NCBI RefSeq assembly: GCF_900086725.1 | Contig: NZ_LT574838.1 | Location: forward strand, 124,001 to 188,000 | Length of the DNA stretch: 64,000 nt | Source of the DNA: Bariatricus massiliensis | GTDB lineage: Bacteria; Bacillota; Clostridia; Lachnospirales; Lachnospiraceae | Reading direction: 5' to 3' | In this document: positions 60,321-64,000 of the stretch, piece by piece | Layout of the letters: every line of letters starts with the position of its first letter | Position numbering within the stretch: position 1 is the stretch's first letter | Position numbers and translations under genes: made by a program | Notes under the pieces: generated by a model | What the model was told of the DNA's origin: nothing | Database searches by the model: none | Seen by the model: only the letters and a program-made list of their open reading frames with translations

Positions 60321-60349
60321 ACTTTACTACATACCGGTATACCGGTCAA
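60321..60349 (-). promoter_or_regulatory. Promoter of the locus B operon
   Basis: On the minus strand TTGACC (60344-60349), a 17-nt spacer and TAAAGT (60321-60326) form a housekeeping-type promoter. The spacer contains the palindrome at 60333-60346, so a bound regulator would exclude RNA polymerase. Confidence 0.65.
60333..60346. promoter_or_regulatory. Probable GntR operator
   Basis: ACCGGTATACCGGT is a perfect 14-bp palindrome with the GGTATACC core typical of FadR-subfamily GntR operators. It lies between the -35 and -10 of the locus B promoter and upstream of the divergent GntR gene. Confidence 0.72.
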
Positions 60350-60508
60350 TATCCTTTTACCTTTTCTCCCTATCTCCTAAATTTTATGCTGTATTTTTGT
60401 GCATTTTTCCTATTTTTTCATTTTTATATTGTTATTTTATTAACATGTTGCACAGATTTGAATTGCCGCGTTTTTCTTGATGTAAACGGGGATTCCCTTC
60501 GTTCTCAC

Positions 60509-60537
60509 TTGACCAAAATATACAAATGCGCTATTCT
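60509..60537 (+). promoter_or_regulatory. Promoter of the GntR gene
   Basis: TTGACC (60509-60514), a 17-nt spacer and TATTCT (60532-60537) lie about 40 nt before the GntR start codon. Confidence 0.55.
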
Positions 60538-60578
60538 ATTGTTAAGAAAAAAACAAATAAAACCAAAAGAGGATTTTT

Positions 60579-61226
60579 ATGAAAACACTAAATGAACAGG
60601 CATACGAACACCTTTCTACCATGATTATAGAGAACCAGCTTTCCTATCAGAAAATATATTCCGAGACCAAATTGTCCAAAGAAATCGGTATTTCCCGCAC
60701 CCCTTTCCGTGACGCGGTCCACCGGCTGGCTCAGGAGGGATATATTGATATTATTCCAAGTAAAGGCTTCCGCCTCCACCAGCTTTCGGAGCAGGATGTC
60801 ATGGATACCTTTCAAATCCGTTCGGCTCTTGAGTGCTACTGCTGTTATGAGATTACGAAAAATTATCAGTCAGACGCGTCACAGTCTTTGTTTGCAAAGC
60901 TGGAAAACGACACGGAAAAAATGAAGGAAATTATGCAGACAACACATTCTATCGAGAAATTTTCAGAATTTGATTTTGACTTTCACGTACAGATTATCCG
61001 CTATTCAGAAAATGAACAGTTGATTTCCATTTACAATACCTTTTTTTACCGGATGAAAAGACTTGCCACCCTCTCCCTCTCTCATGAGGGCCGGATGGAG
61101 CAGACTTATCAGGAACACTTGAACATCCTGACAGCTATGAAAACAGGCGATCTGCCACATATCTACGAGATAACACTGGAACACATGAATACCCCCCGAA
61201 GAATCAATCTGGATGATTTGGCTTGA
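60579..61226 (+). CDS. GntR-family regulator (FadR/FCD type) of locus B
   Basis: The 215-residue protein has an N-terminal winged helix (about 1-70: IYSETKLSKEIGISRTPFRD, AVHRLAQEGYIDIIPSKGF) and a C-terminal FCD helical ligand-binding domain (about 75-205: DVMDTFQIRSALECYC, FDFDFHVQIIRYSENEQ). In FCD proteins metal-binding Asp and His residues hold organic-acid effectors. It is divergent from locus B, whose promoter spacer holds a fitting palindrome, so it most likely represses the operon until its acid-sugar inducer binds. AGAGGA precedes the ATG. Confidence 0.92.
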   Translation: MKTLNEQAYEHLSTMIIENQLSYQKIYSETKLSKEIGISRTPFRDAVHRLAQEGYIDIIPSKGFRLHQLSEQDVMDTFQIRSALECYCCYEITKNYQSDASQSLFAKLENDTEKMKEIMQTTHSIEKFSEFDFDFHVQIIRYSENEQLISIYNTFFYRMKRLATLSLSHEGRMEQTYQEHLNILTAMKTGDLPHIYEITLEHMNTPRRINLDDLA

Positions 61227-61245
61227 GAACAAAGTTTCCTATGTT
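61227..61245 (+). repeat. Pre-terminator motif, copy 3
   Basis: GAACAAAGTTTCCTATGTT directly follows the GntR stop codon and precedes the terminator stem. It differs from 27430-27448 at one position. Confidence 0.7.
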
Positions 61246-61248
61246 ACA

Positions 61249-61279
61249 AAAAAAGATTCCCAGTAAGGGAATCTTTTTC
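61249..61279. terminator. Bidirectional terminator between gntR and blaR
   Basis: AAAAGATTCCC (61251-61261) pairs with GGGAATCTTTT (61267-61277) around a 5-nt loop, with A- and T-runs on both sides. Confidence 0.9.
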
Positions 61280-61289
61280 ATTATCCTGC

Positions 61290-63533
61290 TTATTCACTTG
61301 CACTTCGTTCATGAATCCAATAGAAATCTTTCTTGTCCTCCATAGTACTGGAAAGCATGGACCATGCCACATCGTCAAAGGTCAGCTCCTCATCATTGGT
61401 GAGCACATGATAGGAAGAAGCGAACGAGGCATTCGGGAGCATACCATATAAATATTTGGCATATTTATATTTCCTGCCATCCGGCGCAACATATTTGTCG
61501 CCGGATATCTGAATATCTTCATATTGGTCCTGATACCTTGCACAAATATCTTGAAGTGTTTCTAAGCTGTCCAACGTCTTCGTGTATTTCTTTAATCCGT
61601 CAATCCCCAGCTTCTGCTCCGCCTCAGCGCAGTCCATCTTCCAACGGTACTTTGTCTCTTTCCCATCTCCCCCCGCCACAGGGTAGGTCCAATGAATCTC
61701 GCCCGCGTTCTCAATCAAAGCCAGAAGCATAGGAGCCTTTTGCTTCATTTTCCAATTCAGTACCGTCTGGTCTCTTGGCTCCTCTTTAAAATTCACCGTC
61801 AGGACATAGGGCTCCTCGCTCGTCTGAAGCTCCATCGTATATTCTCCCAGACTTCCCACATTCAAAAGCTCAAGCAGCTTTCCGTCCGCCGACGCATCGC
61901 CGACATAGGAATTCTTTGACGCATAGATTTCTCTGATATAAGGAGCCGCCTCGTATTTCTCCCGTAATTTCCAGACATCCATCTCCGACACTACCAAGCG
62001 GTACAAAGCCTCCCCGGGGTTTGCATTCCAGACCACTTTACTTCGGGTCCTCTGATCAAAATCCGAACAGGGGAATGCCTGCGTAGTATCTCCCGTCCTG
62101 CCCAAGTGCCATGCCGCCACCACGAAGTCTTCCTCCGGTTTGAATTCTTTTTTCTCCACCTCTCCTCCTACCAGATAAGTATCTGCCACAGACCAGAAAC
62201 CATATTGTCCAAAATCAAATCTGTCAACTTCCTCTTTACCATTGACAGACCACTGCAGCTGCCCTTTCATTCCTGTGTCCTCATTTTTAAAGGAACGCCC
62301 TACCTGTATCGTCCCCCGCCGCTCTATTTCTCCGCCGCTGTCTTGAAACCCGCCAGAAGACACAATCTTGTAGTCCCGAAGTTCCCCTGCCTCATACACT
62401 TCTCTGTAAAGTAAGTAGCTGTTTATTTTCGAATCCACACTGTAGGAAACTTCGAATCCAGCATCCGGATCTGCCAAATCCCTGCCGTCGTACCGAAGTA
62501 TATTCTTCTGCCGTGGATTTACGCTTATAAGAACCGCAACGAAAATGCAAACCGCCACCGCGGCGCACACTGCTACCTTCCCCGGCTTCTTAAGCCCGAG
62601 AACATTCTTGATTCTTGTCTTCACAGAAGACTCTCCAAAGGCAAGGTGGCTTCCCCTCATTCTCTGGCGTGGCTCCGCGAAAGATAAAAGCGAATTGCTG
62701 TAACTACATTTCATGGTCTGTCCCAGCTTTTTGATGACCTTCTCATCACAGCTCATTTCCATATCCTCACTCATCAAATGATAGGCTATCCAGACCAATG
62801 GATTGAACCAATGGAGTATCAGCAGAGCCAGCGCCCCTGCTTTCACAAGGTAATCCTTTCGTTTGATGTGATACTGCTCATGAAGCAGAATGTATCCCCG
62901 CTCCTTTTCCGCCACCCGGAAAGGCAGATAAATTCTGGGCCGGAACATCCCAATCACAAAAGGAACGTCAATCGTATCGCATTCGTAGACATTGCCGCCG
63001 CTTTTGACAGCCTGCACCACCTGCCGTTTCAGACGGTTATAGGCCGCCAGTTCATACATTCCAAGTCCTATCACTCCGGCCAGCCAAACTATGGACAAAA
63101 TCTCCCATATATCCATCCCGTCCAGACGATTATCTTCTGAAATTTGTCTCCCGGCCCTTACGGGTTCTGACGGTTCCGGTTCTGCTGCCGTCCCACTTTC
63201 CGCCGCAGGAATCCCGCCGCTTTTCTCCGAATCTACACTCAATTTCCCGCTTTGTTTCTCCGCCGCGCTGTGCTCTGTACCGACAAAATTCCATGCAACT
63301 TTTTCGTCCGTCACCGCATGCTTCTGAAAAAGCTCCAGATTGAAGATGCTCATCGAAGAAGGCAGTGAATAGGGGCATATAAGACGGAAGCCTACAACCG
63401 CCCATAAGAGATAAGCCATTGACTTCGGCGCTTTCCGTATGAGGAAACGCACTCCGATTACCAGCAATACAGCGACGCCGGCAGTCACGGACATGTTGAA
63501 CACCGTCAAAAATATTTCTTTTAGAACTCCCAT
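61290..63533 (-). CDS. BlaR1/MecR1-like M56 membrane metallopeptidase
   Basis: The 747-residue protein has an N-terminal M56 peptidase region with four membrane helices (about 10-33, 38-58, 145-165 and 320-340) and the zinc motif HEQYH (about 218-222), followed by SEDMEMSCDEKVIKK. In BlaR1 this protease cleaves the BlaI repressor on signal. The extracytoplasmic C-terminal part (about 345-747) shows no obvious penicillin-binding serine motif, so the signal may not be a beta-lactam. The start at 63533 has AAGGAGG 7 nt upstream; GTG two codons earlier is too close. No beta-lactamase gene is adjacent. Confidence 0.87.
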   Translation of the reverse strand: MGVLKEIFLTVFNMSVTAGVAVLLVIGVRFLIRKAPKSMAYLLWAVVGFRLICPYSLPSSMSIFNLELFQKHAVTDEKVAWNFVGTEHSAAEKQSGKLSVDSEKSGGIPAAESGTAAEPEPSEPVRAGRQISEDNRLDGMDIWEILSIVWLAGVIGLGMYELAAYNRLKRQVVQAVKSGGNVYECDTIDVPFVIGMFRPRIYLPFRVAEKERGYILLHEQYHIKRKDYLVKAGALALLILHWFNPLVWIAYHLMSEDMEMSCDEKVIKKLGQTMKCSYSNSLLSFAEPRQRMRGSHLAFGESSVKTRIKNVLGLKKPGKVAVCAAVAVCIFVAVLISVNPRQKNILRYDGRDLADPDAGFEVSYSVDSKINSYLLYREVYEAGELRDYKIVSSGGFQDSGGEIERRGTIQVGRSFKNEDTGMKGQLQWSVNGKEEVDRFDFGQYGFWSVADTYLVGGEVEKKEFKPEEDFVVAAWHLGRTGDTTQAFPCSDFDQRTRSKVVWNANPGEALYRLVVSEMDVWKLREKYEAAPYIREIYASKNSYVGDASADGKLLELLNVGSLGEYTMELQTSEEPYVLTVNFKEEPRDQTVLNWKMKQKAPMLLALIENAGEIHWTYPVAGGDGKETKYRWKMDCAEAEQKLGIDGLKKYTKTLDSLETLQDICARYQDQYEDIQISGDKYVAPDGRKYKYAKYLYGMLPNASFASSYHVLTNDEELTFDDVAWSMLSSTMEDKKDFYWIHERSASE

Positions 63534-63535
63534 AC

Positions 63536-63898
63536 TCACCCCTCCTTATGAGAATCAATCAGCTCCTTCAGCTCCTTCGCCTCCTGCTCTGTAATCTTCT
63601 TTCCTCCCAGAAAAGCCGCCACGAACCCCGGAAGCGAGCCGCCGAAAGTTCGTTCCACAAAATAATCCGACTCCACGGCCTGACATTCCTCCTTTGTCAC
63701 AAGAGGGGTCACCACCGTGTCTTGATTTATTAAAAACCCACGGGTCTCCAGCTTCTTTATCACAGTATAGGTGGTTGACTTCTTCCAGCCTAGGCGCTCA
63801 TTGCATAACCTCACCAGTTCCCCGGATTTCACCGGGGCACATTCCCAGACTATCAGCATAAAGCGGTATTCACTATCGCATAATTTCAAATCTTCCAT
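63536..63898 (-). CDS. BlaI/MecI-type transcriptional repressor
   Basis: The 120-residue protein is a winged-helix repressor: DLKLCDSEYRFMLIVWE (about 3-19), VKSGELVRLCNERLGWKKSTTY-type recognition region (in part, about 23-44), TVIKKLETRGFL and a dimerisation helix pair at the C-terminus (KKITEQEAKELKELIDSH). BlaI proteins bind dyads as dimers and are cut by their BlaR partner. The ATG at 63898 follows GAGGAGGAG; a longer frame adds 29 implausible residues and crosses the operators. Its stop codon lies 2 nt before the blaR ATG, so the pair is coupled. Confidence 0.92.
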   Translation of the reverse strand: MEDLKLCDSEYRFMLIVWECAPVKSGELVRLCNERLGWKKSTTYTVIKKLETRGFLINQDTVVTPLVTKEECQAVESDYFVERTFGGSLPGFVAAFLGGKKITEQEAKELKELIDSHKEG

Positions 63899-63914
63899 CG
63901 TCCGCTCCTCCTCG

Positions 63915-63930
63915 AAGTCTATATGAATAG
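63915..63930. promoter_or_regulatory. BlaI-type operator 1
   Basis: GTCTAT-ATGA-ATAGAC is a perfect dyad between the promoter and the blaI start. It has the same half-sites and spacing as operator 2; the centres are 29 bp apart. Confidence 0.8.
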
Positions 63931-63942
63931 ACCTTTTTTCTT

Positions 63943-63971
63943 TTAGTCTATACCAATAGACCCTTTTTGTC
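63943..63971 (-). promoter_or_regulatory. Promoter of blaI-blaR
   Basis: On the minus strand TTGACA (63966-63971), a 17-nt spacer and TAGACT (63943-63948). Operator 2 covers the -10 and part of the spacer. Confidence 0.7.
63944..63959. promoter_or_regulatory. BlaI-type operator 2
   Basis: GTCTAT-ACCA-ATAGAC is a perfect dyad overlapping the promoter -10. Together with operator 1 it forms a twin operator for autoregulation by the BlaI-type repressor. Confidence 0.8.
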
Positions 63972-64000
63972 AATAACCGTTTCAATTCCGGCAGAACAAA

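Noticed and set aside
1..64000. CRISPR arrays, tRNA/rRNA genes, prophage or integrative-element genes.
   Set aside because: No regularly spaced repeats, no cloverleaf-like stretches in the intergenic regions, and no integrase, transposase or phage structural genes were seen.

Overview
The window is chromosomal DNA of a Bacillota (Firmicutes) bacterium, most likely class Clostridia, family Lachnospiraceae. The signs are a PolC-type DNA polymerase III at the left edge, the clostridial order rho-rpmE-DUF1385-prmC-prfA, a DUF4364 protein, strong AGGAGG ribosome-binding sites before nearly every gene, and moderate GC. The genus is inferred, not proven. I see no rRNA, tRNA, CRISPR array, prophage or intact insertion sequence.

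Layout. 1-2.7 kb: polC (partial), ispG, a small membrane-anchored protein and an XRE regulator. 2.7-8 kb: a sugar isomerase/kinase pair with AraC and MocR regulators. 8.1-10.3 kb: vitamin B6 salvage (pyridoxal kinase, ECF S-component) and a short radical SAM protein. 10.3-19.8 kb: a small export protein, two aminotransferases, DUF2156, an anchored nucleotidase, an ABC exporter, RarA and a GNAT enzyme. 19.9-24.6 kb: translation/termination cluster (prfA, prmC, DUF1385, rpmE, rho). 24.8-27.4 kb: malic enzyme, YhcC-type radical SAM protein, DUF4364. 27.5-38.1 kb: LytTR two-component system, SPFH/NfeD pair, a second RarA, TcdA, polysaccharide deacetylase, MATE pump, flavin reductase, CBS-type pyrophosphatase and an S1-domain protein. 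47.2-53.9 kb: ACT protein, NAD synthetase, Hsp33, methyltransferase, MgtE and an XRE/TPR regulator. 61.3-63.9 kb: a BlaR/BlaI-type pair with a clear twin operator.

The main accessory content is two separate acid-sugar catabolic loci. Locus A (38.2-46.9 kb) couples a ribose-type ABC importer (ATPase, two permeases, lipoprotein binding protein) to a metallo-beta-lactamase-fold lactonase, a PdxA2-type dehydrogenase, a DUF1537 kinase and a DeoR regulator. Its promoter is flanked by TTTCGT repeats that look like DeoR-family operators. Locus B (54.1-61.2 kb) has a GntP permease, another PdxA2, two tandem DUF1537 kinases of different sub-types, a beta-hydroxyacid dehydrogenase and a divergent GntR regulator. 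A perfect 14-bp palindrome lies within the locus B promoter. Both loci probably convert four-carbon acid sugars (threonate/erythronate type) to dihydroxyacetone phosphate, but the gene combinations do not match a single characterised pathway.

Non-coding structure worth attention: two copies of an identical 32-bp perfect palindrome 48 kb apart, a 19-nt motif placed just before three different terminators, a GC-rich block covering only the kinase/PdxA pair of locus A, and a long unassigned leader before mgtE. I did not find a clearly unprecedented system. The strongest candidates are the acid-sugar loci and these short repeated elements.
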